Assembly (NCBI RefSeq): GCF_003952385.1
Contig: NZ_CP034444.1
Location: forward strand, 4,278,001-4,342,000
Origin: Mesorhizobium sp. M1D.F.Ca.ET.043.01.1.1
GTDB taxonomy: Bacteria > Pseudomonadota > Alphaproteobacteria > Rhizobiales > Rhizobiaceae
Length of the DNA stretch: 64,000 bases
Direction of reading: 5' to 3'
The stretch's first letter is position 1. Every line of letters starts with the position of its first letter. Position numbers and translations under genes: made by a program. Below the pieces are notes generated by a model, which was not told the origin of the DNA, made no database searches, and saw nothing but the letters and a program-made list of their open reading frames with translations. Positions 9,756 to 20,404 of this stretch are shown here, piece by piece.

Positions 9756-9899
9756 GGGCGTCGCCCTTACCAGCCCCGGTCGTGAAACGGAAGCCAGGCG
9801 CATCCAAACCAAACGGCGCTGCGTTCCAGAATAGGCCGTGATGCATTGGATGCCCCGGCAAACTTCCGCTTGCGCGCCGCATCGGCCGGGCCTATGTCT

Positions 9900-10012
9900 C
9901 GAAACGCTCTAACGGGGTGCCGGACGCTGACTTAGCGAACCGGCTGAGAGGCGACAAAGCCAACCCGCTGAACCTGATCCGGTTTGTACCGGCGGAGGGA
10001 TTAGACGTTTCG
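9900..10012 (+). promoter_or_regulatory. TPP riboswitch (THI element)
   Basis: The conserved THI-box blocks appear in order: ACGGGGTGC, GGCTGAGA, then ACCCGCTGAACCTGATC, CCGGTTTGTACCGG and GGCGGAGGGA. The P1 stem is closed by CGAAACG near 9900 pairing with CGTTTCG near 10006. It lies about 50 bp before the thiB start codon, so thiamine diphosphate should lower thiBPQ expression. The remainder of the 304-bp gap between thiN and thiB holds the divergent promoters, which were not resolved. Confidence 0.96.
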
Positions 10013-10059
10013 GACCATCCGACGCCTCAATTCCTTTAACGCGAACGAAGGAGGCGCCG

Positions 10060-11070
10060 ATGCGCTCATTGTTGTCCCGGCTTATTCTCGCGATAGGCTT
10101 TGTTTCACTTCTGGCAGGCATCGCGCCCGCCGAGGCGAAGGACAAGCTCACCGTCTATACCTATGAAAGCTTCACCGCCGACTGGGGTCCGGGACCCGCG
10201 GTGAAGAAGGAATTCGAAGCCGAATGCGGCTGCGATCTGGAATTCGTCTCCGTCGCCGACGGTGTGGCGCTGCTCAATCGCGTCAAGTTGGAGGGCGCCG
10301 GCACCAAGGCCGATGTCGTGCTCGGCCTCGACACCAACCTGACGGCCGACGCCAAGGCGAGCGGACTGTTCGCGCCGCATGGCGAAGTGTCCGGCAACAA
10401 TGTGCCGGGCGGCTGGAGCGATGACACGTTCGTGCCCTTCGACTACGGCTACTTCGCCGTCGTCTACGATACCGAGAAGCTGAAGAGCCCGCCGAAAAGC
10501 CTGAAGGAACTCGTCGAGGGCAACGCCGCCGACAAGATCGTCATCCAGGATCCGCGCACCTCGACGCCGGGCCTGGGGCTGCTGTTGTGGGTGAAGTCGG
10601 TCTATGGCGACAAGGCGCCGGAAGCCTGGGCGAAGCTCAAGGCAAAAGTGCTCACCGTGACGCCCGGCTGGAGCGAGGCCTACGGCCTGTTCACCAAGGG
10701 CGAGGCGCCGATGGTGCTGTCCTACACCACCTCGCCGGCCTACCACATGGTGGCCGAGAGCACCGAACGTTACCAGGCTGCGTCCTTCGAGGAGGGCGAA
10801 TACCTGCAGATCGAGGTCGCCGGCATCACCACCACGGGCGCGAAGAACCCGCTGGCGGAAAAATTCATCGCTTTCATGACCGGACCGAAATTCCAGGACG
10901 TCATCCCCGAGACCAACTGGATGTTCCCGGCCGGCAAGACCGACAAGCCGCTCAACCCGGCCTTCGACAAACTGGTGAAGCCGACCAAGACCTTGCTGTT
11001 CAGCCCGGAAGAGGTCGCGGCCAACCGCAAGGCCTGGGTGGACGAGTGGCTGGCGGCGATGAGCAAGTAG
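10060..11070 (+). CDS. thiB: Thiamine ABC transporter, periplasmic binding protein
   Basis: Binds thiamine and its phosphates in the periplasm for the ThiPQ importer. The 336-residue precursor has a Sec signal peptide ([20 protein letters not shown], cleavage likely after AEA), then [17 protein letters not shown], which matches the ThiB start of the mature domain. A GAAGGAGG ribosome site precedes the ATG. A TPP riboswitch is upstream and thiP and thiQ follow. The two-cysteine segment ECGCD is typical of the family. The thiB-thiP gap of 249 bp contains a long inverted repeat. Confidence 0.95.
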   Translation: MRSLLSRLILAIGFVSLLAGIAPAEAKDKLTVYTYESFTADWGPGPAVKKEFEAECGCDLEFVSVADGVALLNRVKLEGAGTKADVVLGLDTNLTADAKASGLFAPHGEVSGNNVPGGWSDDTFVPFDYGYFAVVYDTEKLKSPPKSLKELVEGNAADKIVIQDPRTSTPGLGLLLWVKSVYGDKAPEAWAKLKAKVLTVTPGWSEAYGLFTKGEAPMVLSYTTSPAYHMVAESTERYQAASFEEGEYLQIEVAGITTTGAKNPLAEKFIAFMTGPKFQDVIPETNWMFPAGKTDKPLNPAFDKLVKPTKTLLFSPEEVAANRKAWVDEWLAAMSK

Positions 11071-11110
11071 GTGGTCTTGGTTATTATCCTTCCAAGATGA
11101 TTGCTCTACG

Positions 11111-11270
11111 GCGCCCCCCTCTGTCCTGCCGGACATCTCCCCCACTTGGGGGGAGATCGGTTGTCATCGGCGATTTCGCCAATCGCCGACGGTGCAGGAA
11201 AGAGTGGGGCGCCAAAGCTGCCGATCTCCCCCCTTGTGGGGGAGATGTCCGGCAGGACAGAGGGGGGCGC
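11111..11270. repeat. 160-bp element with 50-bp inverted repeats
   Basis: The left arm (11111-11160) and right arm (11221-11270) are reverse complements apart from two bases (AA versus TT in the middle). Each arm contains GCGCCCCCCTCTGTCCTGCC and a G/C-run segment. The 60-bp centre holds a shorter inverted repeat (CGGCGATT / AATCGCCG). No protein is encoded. It resembles a MITE-like or RIME-like mobile palindrome. Inside the thiB-thiP transcript it would fold into a very long hairpin. A partial relative lies at 43870-43891. Confidence 0.9.
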
Positions 11271-11319
11271 GAAGGAACGCGGCGTTCGCTAGCCTTCAGC
11301 CCTGCCCACGTGGTGCAGC

Positions 11320-12942
11320 GTGCAGTCCGCACCGCGCCCTGACTCCCGCGTCACCGCCGGCATCGTCGCCCTTGCGGCAATCGCCGTGCTCATCGGCGGC
11401 GCCTTCGCCGGGCTCATCCTCGAAGGCGCGAACGACCTGTCCGGCGCTCTCGCCGCCTTCGATGGCTACCTGTTCCGCGTCGCCCGCTTCACGCTGTGGC
11501 AGGCGCTGCTGTCGACATTGCTGTCGGTCGCGCCGGCGCTGCTGGTGGCACGCGCCCTGTCCAGGCATCCGGGCTTTCCGGGCCGTCGGCTGATCCTGCA
11601 GCTCTTCGCCGTGCCGCTGGCGCTGCCGGCAATCGTGGCGGCGCTCGGCATACTGGCACTCTATGGCCGTGCCGGCTACTTTGCCGGCGTCCTCGGCAGT
11701 CTTGGCGCCGGGGAATGGCCTGGCATCTATGGCCTTTCCGGCATCCTCATCGCGCATGTCTTCTTCAACCTGCCTTTGGCCACGCGCCTGTTCCTGGAGG
11801 CGCTTGGCACCGTGCCGGCCGACCAGTGGCGGCTGGCGAGCCAGCTCGGCATGGGGGCTTGGCCGGCGTTGCGGCTGATCGAATGGCCGGCGCTGCGCGC
11901 GACGTTGCCGGGCGTCGCCGGGCTGGTCTTCATGCTCTGCATCACCTCCTTCACCATCGTGCTGACGCTGGGCGGCGGACCGGCCGCGACGACCCTGGAA
12001 GTCGCCATCTACCAGGCGCTGCGCTTCGATTTCGATCCCGCGCGGGCCGTGACACTAACGTTTCTCCAGATCGTCCTGACCTTTGTCGTGGTCGCCATGC
12101 TCACGCGGCTCGGCGCCAACACGGTCGGCGACGCCAATTTGCCCGTCGCGCCACGGCGCTATCTTGCGGCAGGCCAGGCTGAGACGGTGCTGAATGCCGG
12201 CCTGATCGCGCTTGCCCTGCTGTTCGTCGCCGGGCCGATGGCGGCGACCGTGCTGGCCGGCCTGAAGGCCGATCTCGGACGGTTGGCCGGCGAGGAGGCG
12301 GTGCGCCGGGCGACGCTCACCAGCGCCGGGCTTGCTTTGCTGTCGGCGCTGGCAAGCGTCGCGCTGTCCCTGGCGCTGATCGCCGCCCGGCGCGCGCTGG
12401 CCCTGCGGCGGCGCGCGGGCGGCGCCACGTCGCTGCTCGAGCATGCCACCGACACTGGCGCCGGCTTCGTGCTCGTCGTGCCGCCTATCGTGGTCGGCGC
12501 CGGCTGGTTCCTGGCCCTGCGCACCATCACCGATGTGTTCGCCATCGCGCCGGTCATGGTCGTTGCCGTCAACGCGGTGATGGCGATGCCGTTCGCCATC
12601 CGCGCCGTTCGCCCGGCCTACGATGCGGCGAGCGAGCGTCATGAGCGCCTCTGCCTGGCGCTCGGCATTTCCGGCTGCAACCGGCTGCGCCTGGTCGACT
12701 GGCCGGCGCTCAGACGGCCGCTCGCTACGGGCTTCGCCTTCGCCATGGCGCTGTCGCTCGGCGACCTCGGCGTGATCGCGCTGTTCGGCAGCGATTCGGT
12801 GCAGACCTTGCCCTATCTCCTCTTGGCGCGCATGGGCAGCTACCGGACCGCTGACGCCGCGGGGCTGGCCTTGCTGCTCGGCCTCGTCTGCCTGATGCTG
12901 GTGGTCGCCGCCGATTGGCTGGGGCGGGAAGCAACGGCATGA
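11320..12942 (+). CDS. thiP: Thiamine ABC transporter permease
   Basis: A 540-residue inner-membrane permease made of two fused halves, as in ThiP and iron permeases of the same class. Each half ends with an EAA-type loop for contact with the ATPase: [20 protein letters not shown] and, in the second half, [20 protein letters not shown]. The start is a GTG at 11320; no strong ribosome site is visible because the inverted-repeat element lies just upstream. The stop overlaps the thiQ start (ATGA), so the two are translationally coupled. Confidence 0.92.
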   Translation: MQSAPRPDSRVTAGIVALAAIAVLIGGAFAGLILEGANDLSGALAAFDGYLFRVARFTLWQALLSTLLSVAPALLVARALSRHPGFPGRRLILQLFAVPLALPAIVAALGILALYGRAGYFAGVLGSLGAGEWPGIYGLSGILIAHVFFNLPLATRLFLEALGTVPADQWRLASQLGMGAWPALRLIEWPALRATLPGVAGLVFMLCITSFTIVLTLGGGPAATTLEVAIYQALRFDFDPARAVTLTFLQIVLTFVVVAMLTRLGANTVGDANLPVAPRRYLAAGQAETVLNAGLIALALLFVAGPMAATVLAGLKADLGRLAGEEAVRRATLTSAGLALLSALASVALSLALIAARRALALRRRAGGATSLLEHATDTGAGFVLVVPPIVVGAGWFLALRTITDVFAIAPVMVVAVNAVMAMPFAIRAVRPAYDAASERHERLCLALGISGCNRLRLVDWPALRRPLATGFAFAMALSLGDLGVIALFGSDSVQTLPYLLLARMGSYRTADAAGLALLLGLVCLMLVVAADWLGREATA

Positions 12943-13700
12943 CAGGGACGACCGACGGGATTGCGGCACAGAAGGCGCTCGCCGTCGCGCTGAAGGGCGT
13001 TTCGTTCAGCTATGGCGAGGCGTCATTCCGCTTCGACGCCGAATTCGCCGCCGGCAGGATCACCGCCGTCATGGGGCCAAGCGGTTCAGGCAAATCGACG
13101 CTGCTCAACCTGGTCGCCGGCTTCGAATCGCCCGATGCGGGCAAGGTGCTGATCGGCGGCATCGATGTCGGCACTGCTGCGCCTTGGGCGCGCCCGGTGT
13201 CGATGGTATTCCAGGAAAACAATCTGTTTGCCCATCTTTCGGTCGAGGGCAATGTCGGGCTCGGCCGCTCGCCATCGCTCAAGCTCACTGCCGCCGACCG
13301 TCATTCGGTCTCGGAGGCGCTGGGGCGCGTCGGCCTTGCCGGCAAGGAGAAGCGGCTGCCGCGCGAGCTTTCGGGCGGCGAGCGCCAGCGCGTCGCGCTG
13401 GCAAGGGTGCTGCTGCGCGACCGTCCTGTGCTTCTGCTCGACGAGCCTTTCGCCTCGCTTGGTCCTGCGCTGCGCGACGACATGCTCGACCTTGTGGCCG
13501 GCATCCATGCCGAGCGGCACATGACGGTGGTTTTCGTCACGCACCAGCCGGAGGATGCGCGCCGCATCGGTCAGGAGATCGTGTTTGTGGACGAGGGCAG
13601 GGTCGCGGCAACGGGGTCGGCCGCCGATTTCTTCGACGGCTCTGGACCGGTCGCCTTCCGGCGCTATATCGGCGATCGAGGCGGCAGCGTTGCCGGATGA
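12939..13700 (+). CDS. thiQ: Thiamine ABC transporter ATPase
   Basis: The ATP-hydrolysing subunit of ThiBPQ, 253 residues. Walker A is GPSGSGKST, the Q-loop VFQENNLF, the signature [12 protein letters not shown] and Walker B VLLLDEPF, followed by the H-loop VTHQ. The ATG at 12939 overlaps the thiP stop by ATGA. This completes thiB-thiP-thiQ downstream of the TPP riboswitch. Confidence 0.95.
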   Translation: MTGTTDGIAAQKALAVALKGVSFSYGEASFRFDAEFAAGRITAVMGPSGSGKSTLLNLVAGFESPDAGKVLIGGIDVGTAAPWARPVSMVFQENNLFAHLSVEGNVGLGRSPSLKLTAADRHSVSEALGRVGLAGKEKRLPRELSGGERQRVALARVLLRDRPVLLLDEPFASLGPALRDDMLDLVAGIHAERHMTVVFVTHQPEDARRIGQEIVFVDEGRVAATGSAADFFDGSGPVAFRRYIGDRGGSVAG

Positions 13701-13874
13701 CAACACATTGCCCGGAAGCGGACATAATTTACGGCCAAACCGGCTGCGGGTAATCCGGCGTTTGCTTGCCTTGTCCGGGGGAGTGTGGCTAGGTCCGGCC
13801 ATGCTGGTCCGGAGTGGCCGTGATTTGCCGAAAGATTTCGAAAGGAAGCCGATCTGACGACCGGCATCGAGAAA

Positions 13875-15350
13875 GTGTGGACGAGGCCGCTGGCGCGATT
13901 TTTCGCGATGGCCGGCTTTGCCGTGGCGCTGGCGAGCTGCCAGATGTTCACGCCGCCGGACGTGCAGGAGTCCGGCTTCCAGCCCTCTGACAAGCCGATC
14001 ACGGTCGACAACGTCGTCGCCAACGCCAAGCTCGCCGAAATGGCGAAAGCGCAGCATCCGCGGATACTCGCCACCTATGGCGGCGAATATTCCGATCCGA
14101 AGCTCGAGCGCATGGTGGCCAAGGTCGTCGGCAACCTGACGGTGGTGTCGGCCAACCCGACCCAGACCTATCGCATCACCATTCTCAATTCGCCCAACGT
14201 CAATGCCTTCGCGCTGCCGGGCGGCTATCTCTACGTCACGCGCGGGCTCCTGGCGCTTGCCAACGATTCCTCGGAACTCGCGGCCGTCATCGCGCATGAG
14301 ATGGGCCACGTCACCGCGAATCACGGGTTGCAGCGGCAGCAGCTCGAGGCCGAGGAAGGGCTGGCGACCAAGGTGGTCTCCGACGTGCTCGGCGACAGCC
14401 CGACCGCCAAGGCGGCGCTCATCCGCGGCAAGCTGAAACTGGCGCAGTTCTCGCGCAACCAGGAACTGCAGGCCGACGCCATCGGCATCAAGTCGATCGG
14501 CGAGGCGGGCTATGACCCCTATGCCGCCGGCCGCTTCCTGCAGTCGATGTCGGCCTATACCGATTTCCGCTCGGTCAGCGGCGCCACCGATGCCAGCCTC
14601 GACTTCCTGGCCACGCACCCCAACACGCCGCAGCGCATCGAGCTGGCGCAGCGCCTTGCCCGCAATTTCGGGCCACCGGGCGTCGGCACGCGCGACCGCG
14701 ACGCCTTCCTCGCCGGCATTGACGGTCTGCTCTACGGCGACACGCCGGAAGAAGGCTATGTGCGCGGGCAGACCTTCCTGCATCCGGGCCTCGGCGTCTC
14801 GTTCTCGGTGCCGGACGGCTTCGTCATCGACAATTCGGCGGCCGCCGTGACCGCCACCGGTCCGGGCGACATTGCCATCCGATTCGACGGCGTGGCGATC
14901 GACAAGTCGGTGTCGCTGACCGACTACATCCGAAGCGGCTGGGTCGCCGGACTTGAAGACTCAAGCGTGCGCCAGGAAACGGTCAACGGCAACGAGGCGG
15001 CGATGGCGCATGCCAGCGCGCAAGGCTGGCAGTTCGACATCGCGGTCATCCGCGCCGGCGGGCAGGTCTACCGGCTGCTCACCGCCGCGCCTTCGGCCAG
15101 CAGCGCGCTGGAGCCGGTCGCGCGCTCGGTCAGCGGTTCGTTCCGCACGCTGAGCGCGGCCGAGAAGGCGGCGCTGAAGCCACTGCATATCAGGGTGGTC
15201 ACCGTGCAGCCGGGCCAGAACATGGGCACGCTTGCCGCCCAGATGGTCGGCGTCGACCGCAAGCTCGACCTCTTTCGCGTGCTCAATGCAATGTCGCCCG
15301 GCGCGACCGTATCGGCCGGCGACAAGGTCAAGATCGTCACCGACAGGTAG
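13875..15350 (+). CDS. M48-family metalloprotease lipoprotein with LysM-like C-terminus
   Basis: A 491-residue zinc protease resembling BepA-type periplasmic quality-control enzymes. The N-terminus has a hydrophobic stretch ending in the lipobox LASC (Cys22). The zinc motif HEMGH is at 141-145, with the third ligand Glu probably in ELQADAIGIK. The last 50 residues (HIRVVTVQPGQNMGTLA onward) look like a LysM-type wall-binding module. The start is a GTG at 13875; an upstream in-frame CTG at 13854 has an AGGAAG before it, so the start is uncertain. It is monocistronic, convergent with the caspase-like gene. Confidence 0.9.
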   Translation: MWTRPLARFFAMAGFAVALASCQMFTPPDVQESGFQPSDKPITVDNVVANAKLAEMAKAQHPRILATYGGEYSDPKLERMVAKVVGNLTVVSANPTQTYRITILNSPNVNAFALPGGYLYVTRGLLALANDSSELAAVIAHEMGHVTANHGLQRQQLEAEEGLATKVVSDVLGDSPTAKAALIRGKLKLAQFSRNQELQADAIGIKSIGEAGYDPYAAGRFLQSMSAYTDFRSVSGATDASLDFLATHPNTPQRIELAQRLARNFGPPGVGTRDRDAFLAGIDGLLYGDTPEEGYVRGQTFLHPGLGVSFSVPDGFVIDNSAAAVTATGPGDIAIRFDGVAIDKSVSLTDYIRSGWVAGLEDSSVRQETVNGNEAAMAHASAQGWQFDIAVIRAGGQVYRLLTAAPSASSALEPVARSVSGSFRTLSAAEKAALKPLHIRVVTVQPGQNMGTLAAQMVGVDRKLDLFRVLNAMSPGATVSAGDKVKIVTDR

Positions 15351-15441
15351 GGCCGGCGCCCGCATTCAGGCGGTTTGCGCGAAGACGACTCGGCGCCGCC
15401 TGTTCGATTGGCGCCGCGCATGCCAACGCTGTTGGTATCCG

Positions 15442-17481
15442 TCAGAAGAGCCCGGAGCTGACTCCGTCAAAGCCGCCGGTGCTTCCTGTGTCGGAGCCGG
15501 TGCTGGCGCCGGTGTCAGAGCTGCCACTGCTGCTGCCTTCAGAGCTTCCGTCATCGGAGCCGCCGCTGCCGGAGTGCTCCGAGTGATCGCCGTTACTGCC
15601 GCGCCAAGGCGCCGGTCCGGTATCGTTCTGTATCGGCTTGACCGGTACCTCGACGACCGGTGGCGTCTTTGGCGTGGGTATGCGGACCACCTTTATCTTG
15701 GTGACTATTTTCCGCACGACCTTGGGCTTGCACACCGCTGCCGTCAGCGTGCTGCGCGCGGGAAGACCGAGAATGCTCATCGAATACACGCCTTGCCGTT
15801 CGATGCCGGCTCTGAGGAAAGCCAGGGCGCGGCCCGGGTCGGCGGGCACGCCATTGCGGCCTTCCTGGAAGATCAGGGCGAGATCGTTCATGGCATTGAT
15901 ATGCCCCATCGCCGCCGCCTTGAGCAGAAGGTCCAGCCCCTTGCCGGTATCGCGCTGGACGCCGAGGCCATTGAACAAGGCGCGTCCCCAGGCGGCCATG
16001 GCGTAGGGGTCTCCCTTGTCGGAAGCTTGCGAATAGAAGCCGCTCGCTTTCGTTGGATCCACGGCCGTCCCTATGCCGGACGAGGCGATGGAGCCGAGCT
16101 CGAAGACGGCGCGGACATGCCCCTTGTCGGCGGCATCCTGGATGGCCTTCCTGGCCTCATCGACCTTGCCGGCCGCCAGCAGCGCCCGCCCCAGCTCATA
16201 GTGGAAGCGAGCGACATCGGGGTAGGCCGTCACCGCCGCCTCGCAAGCCTCGACAGCCGCGCCGCCGATCTCGTTCGGCAACCTGCCGCCGACGACGCCT
16301 TGCAGGTCCAGCGGCGCGCCCGCGGCCTGGTCGCAGGGGTTGAGGCTTGGCGACAGCTTCATCGTCGCCGACCTGGACGCGTTGCCGGCGCGGATTTCGA
16401 AGCCAACCTCGACGGGAGTTGCCGAACCGATCTGCGGCTCGTAACGCAGATTGTCGACTTCATCGGCCGTCAGGCTCGATTGAGGCGGCAATGTGCGATC
16501 CGGCAACGACAGCATTCCGGTTGCCGGATAGCTCGCCAGCTTCAGGCTGACCGCGGGATCCCCGATCGGAAAGTCCAGCTTCAATGAAACCGGGCCAACG
16601 CCGACTGGAATGCTGATGTCGCGGCTTTCGATCGCCTCGGCGGCACCGCTGGGCAGGTTCAGCGCGCCAGGCTCGATGGCCGACGGCTGGACTTTCTCCG
16701 GCGCCGGTTGGCTCGGGCCGCGCAACAACACCACGTCGTCGATCAGCGAGGAGTTTTCCCAGGGAACCTGCTTGCCGTTGGTGGCTTTGACCACGTCGCG
16801 GCGCACGGCCGCCATCACGGCGCGGATCTCCTGGTCCGGCGCCAGCGCGCGGCGGGTGAAGGCGGATGAGAAGGGGCTGAGGCTGCCGGCGCCGTCATAG
16901 GCGACCGCTCCCGGCTCGGTGGCGAAAGCAATCAGCGTGTTCAGCGAGCTTTTCACCTGCGCCAGGCCGGTGTCGCCAGCGACGATCAGCTGGTCGCGCA
17001 GCCAATAGTCCTTGCGCGGGAACGGATTGTTGCGGCAGGCATCGAGGATGATCACCTGGATCTTCGACTTGGAGCGCAACTGCTCCAGCACGTCGTCAAG
17101 CTTGATCGCCTGGACCTCGACGTCGGCCGCGGCCTTCAGCGAAGCATCGACCGGAATGAGGAAATTCGCGCCGCCGATCTGGAAGCCGTGGCCCGAATAA
17201 TAGACGACGGCGAGATCGGCGCCGTCCGCCGCGGCGAGATAGTTGCGGAACTGCTCCTCGAACTGCAGCTTGGTGAGATCCCTGGCGACGAACACGTCGA
17301 AGCCGGCCAAGCGGAACGTGTTCGCCACGTCACGAGCATCCCTGTCCGGATTCTTAAGCGCCGGGATTTGTTGGTATGCGGAATTGCCGATCACAAAGGC
17401 AACCCTGCGATCGGCGTGAGCTTCGAATGCCGTGAACCCCATGAGGATCAGGGCCGCAAGGAACGCGTAGCATCGCAGCAT
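15442..17481 (-). CDS. Secreted caspase-like (C14) protein with SEL1 repeats and Ser/Gly tail
   Basis: A 679-residue precursor. Residues 1-23 form a Sec signal peptide ending AHA. The caspase-hemoglobinase domain follows (RRVAFVIGNSAY...), with catalytic His98 in YYSGHGF and Cys149 in ILDACRNNP, both intact. The middle region (about 260-400) is not recognised. Residues about 430-570 form SEL1/TPR-like helical repeats (DKGHVRAVFELG, AMAAWGRALFNG). The C-terminus is a Ser/Gly/Asp-rich low-complexity tail of about 50 residues. The ATG at 17481 has GGGGGA upstream; the frame to 17520 adds 13 residues. Substrates are unknown. Confidence 0.88.
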   Translation of the reverse strand: MLRCYAFLAALILMGFTAFEAHADRRVAFVIGNSAYQQIPALKNPDRDARDVANTFRLAGFDVFVARDLTKLQFEEQFRNYLAAADGADLAVVYYSGHGFQIGGANFLIPVDASLKAAADVEVQAIKLDDVLEQLRSKSKIQVIILDACRNNPFPRKDYWLRDQLIVAGDTGLAQVKSSLNTLIAFATEPGAVAYDGAGSLSPFSSAFTRRALAPDQEIRAVMAAVRRDVVKATNGKQVPWENSSLIDDVVLLRGPSQPAPEKVQPSAIEPGALNLPSGAAEAIESRDISIPVGVGPVSLKLDFPIGDPAVSLKLASYPATGMLSLPDRTLPPQSSLTADEVDNLRYEPQIGSATPVEVGFEIRAGNASRSATMKLSPSLNPCDQAAGAPLDLQGVVGGRLPNEIGGAAVEACEAAVTAYPDVARFHYELGRALLAAGKVDEARKAIQDAADKGHVRAVFELGSIASSGIGTAVDPTKASGFYSQASDKGDPYAMAAWGRALFNGLGVQRDTGKGLDLLLKAAAMGHINAMNDLALIFQEGRNGVPADPGRALAFLRAGIERQGVYSMSILGLPARSTLTAAVCKPKVVRKIVTKIKVVRIPTPKTPPVVEVPVKPIQNDTGPAPWRGSNGDHSEHSGSGGSDDGSSEGSSSGSSDTGASTGSDTGSTGGFDGVSSGLF

Positions 17482-17661
17482 GGCAAATCCCCCATCCGCT
17501 ATGGTCTGTTGGCTCAACAAAGACCAGTTGCGGCCCGCGGGTCTGTTAAAGAATTCACAATACGCCGATTTGGAAAAGAAGAAAGGTCGCTGCGTTCGCG
17601 ATATATTTTGGGTTTGTAGATATTTATAGATATTTTGGCGTCAGCAACTTCAAGTTGCTGC

Positions 17662-18525
<864 letters not shown>

Positions 18526-18831
18526 GCGGGCTCCTCTTGGAGGTCGTTGCGCCGATGGCGGTTGAAAAGACGCTGCCGCGCCCTACAACAGCCTGCAACG
18601 TGTCAGGCGCATGGATGGTTCCGTGCGGCGGAGGCGCGCATGCATTGCGCCTCGCACGGTTTTGTTATCGATCCCGGGCGCTTGCCTGTCGCGATTTGCA
18701 TCGATTTTGAGGATCAGATTTCTGGCCGAGCCAATGTTTGAAATCTGGTTCCTTATTTCGCGGACATCTATCTGTCAGTTTGCGGCTCTCACACTGCGCC
18801 GGGGCACCGGTCAAAACGGGATCACAGAAAA
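18526..18831. other. Divergent intergenic region with a T-tailed hairpin
   Basis: This gap separates rpoH (minus) from an amino-acid binding protein gene (plus). At 18621-18659 a stem of CCGTGCG...GAGGCGC pairs with GCGCCTCGCACGG, with a four-base bulge on the 5' arm, followed by TTTT at 18660-18663. On the plus strand this looks like a terminator, yet no gene precedes it, so it may end a short untranslated RNA. The AT-richer stretch at 18700-18780 probably carries promoters; none was assigned. Confidence 0.4.
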
Positions 18832-19605
18832 ATGAAATGGCTCAAATCGCTCCTCGTCGCCGGAACGCTGCACGTTCTGGCGGTTACAGCCGGTCACGCC
18901 GGCGCCAATCTCGACCAGATCAAGCAGGCAGGGGTCATCAAGGTCGGCACCGAGGGCACCTACGCGCCCTTCACCTATCATGACGAATCCGGCGCGCTGG
19001 TCGGCTTCGACGTCGAGATCGCCAAGGCGATCGCCGAGAAGCTCGGCGTCAAGGTGGAATTCCTCGAAGGCAAGTGGGACGGCCTGATCGCCGGTCTCGA
19101 CGCCAACCGCTACGACGCCGTCATCAACGAGGTCGGCATCACCGACGCGCGCAAGGCCAAGTATGATTTCTCCGATCCCTACATCGCTTCCAAGGCGGTG
19201 CTGATCGTGCGCGGCGACAACAGCGACATCAAGACCTTCGCCGATCTCAAGGGCAAGAAGGCGGCGCAGTCGCTGACCTCGAATTTCGGCAAGCTCGCCG
19301 AGAAGAACGGCGCCGAGCTGGTCGGTACCGACGGCTTCGACCAGTCGATCCAGCTGCTGCTCACCGGCCGCGCCGACGCCACCATCAACGACAGCCTGTC
19401 CTTCCTCGACTTCAAGAAGCACAAGCCCGACGCCAGTGTGAAGATCGCCGCGCAGGAAGAGAACGCGGACTATTCCGGCGTCATCGTGCGCAAGGGCGAT
19501 CCGGAACTGGTGGCGGCGATCAACAAGGCGCTGGCCGACATCAGGGCCGACGGCACCTACAAGAAGATCGCCGACACCTATTTCGGCCAGGACGTTTCGC
19601 AGTAA
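18832..19605 (+). CDS. Amino-acid ABC transporter, periplasmic binding protein
   Basis: A 257-residue family-3 solute-binding protein, close to the polar amino acid / cystine (FliY) group. Signal peptide MKWLKSLLVAGTLHVLAVTA with cleavage near HAG, then IKVGTEGTYAPFTYHDESG, the family signature. FDVEIAKAIAEKLG follows and the ligand-contact Asp lies in RYDAVINEVGITD. It is the first gene of a binding protein-permease-ATPase set. A strong terminator-like hairpin separates it from the permease, which would raise binding-protein mRNA relative to the others. Exact substrate not determined. Confidence 0.92.
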   Translation: MKWLKSLLVAGTLHVLAVTAGHAGANLDQIKQAGVIKVGTEGTYAPFTYHDESGALVGFDVEIAKAIAEKLGVKVEFLEGKWDGLIAGLDANRYDAVINEVGITDARKAKYDFSDPYIASKAVLIVRGDNSDIKTFADLKGKKAAQSLTSNFGKLAEKNGAELVGTDGFDQSIQLLLTGRADATINDSLSFLDFKKHKPDASVKIAAQEENADYSGVIVRKGDPELVAAINKALADIRADGTYKKIADTYFGQDVSQ

Positions 19606-19630
19606 GACACCAGCTTCGTTCTTTTTGATC

Positions 19631-19664
19631 CCGGCGGGCCGTCTTTGACGGTCCGCCGGTTTTT
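19631..19664 (+). terminator. Intra-operon terminator after binding-protein gene
   Basis: A 13-bp stem (CCGGCGGGCCGTC with GACGGTCCGCCGG, one mismatch) closes a 3-base loop and runs into TTTTT. It lies between the binding-protein stop and the permease start on the same strand. Partial read-through is the usual way ABC operons produce excess binding protein. Confidence 0.85.
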
Positions 19665-19723
19665 GCGTGATAGTCATCCAGATAGCGGGCAGACGCTTTC
19701 GCATCCGGAAAAGAGAGGGCTCC

Positions 19724-20404
19724 GTGCCGCACTGGCTGCAATTGATGCTGGAATCATTGCCGACGCTGCTGTGGGCGGCATTGATCTTCACCGTGCCGCT
19801 GACGCTGCTGTCTTTCGCGCTCGGGCTCATCGCCGGGCTGGTCACGGCGCTGATCAGGCTGTTCGGCCCGAAGCCGCTGGTCGCGCTCGTCCGGTTCTAT
19901 GTCTGGATCTTTCGCGGTACGCCGCTGCTGGTGCAGCTGTTTTTGATCTTCTACGGCCTGCCGTCGGTCGGCGTCCTGCTCGATGCCTTTCCCGCCGCGC
20001 TGATCGGCTTCACGCTCAACATCGGCGCCTACACCTCGGAGATCATCCGCGCCGTCATCGGCTCGGTGCCGAAAGGGCAATGGGAGGCTTCCTACTCGAT
20101 CGGCATGACCTGGAGCCAGGCGATGCGGCGCACGATCCTGCCGCAAGCAGGCCGCGTCGCGGTGCCGCCGCTCTCCAACACCTTCATCTCGCTGGTCAAG
20201 GACACATCGCTCGCGGCGGCGATAACGGTGCCCGAGATGTTCCAGGCCGCGCAGCGCATCGTCGCCACCACCTACGAGCCGCTGATCCTCTATGTCGAGG
20301 CGGCCGCGCTCTACCTGGCGATGAGTTCGGTGCTGTCGGCGCTGCAGGCTCGGCTGGAGGTGCGGCTCAATCGCTATGGCGGCTTCCTGGAGGCCAATGC
20401 ATGA
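19724..20404 (+). CDS. Amino-acid ABC transporter permease
   Basis: A 226-residue HisM/GlnP-type permease. It has about five hydrophobic helices and the EAA loop EASYSIGMTWSQAMRRTILP. FRGTPLLVQLFLIFYGLP is the family hallmark. The GTG at 19724 follows AGAGAGGGC, so it is chosen over the in-frame start at 19667 that overlaps the terminator tail. The stop overlaps the ATPase start by ATGA. Only one permease gene is present, so it probably works as a homodimer. Confidence 0.92.
   Translation: MPHWLQLMLESLPTLLWAALIFTVPLTLLSFALGLIAGLVTALIRLFGPKPLVALVRFYVWIFRGTPLLVQLFLIFYGLPSVGVLLDAFPAALIGFTLNIGAYTSEIIRAVIGSVPKGQWEASYSIGMTWSQAMRRTILPQAGRVAVPPLSNTFISLVKDTSLAAAITVPEMFQAAQRIVATTYEPLILYVEAAALYLAMSSVLSALQARLEVRLNRYGGFLEANA

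Noticed and set aside
13086..14783. Minus-strand open frame (565 codons) across thiQ and the M48 gene
   Set aside because: Covers two real genes on the other strand and has no recognisable domain.
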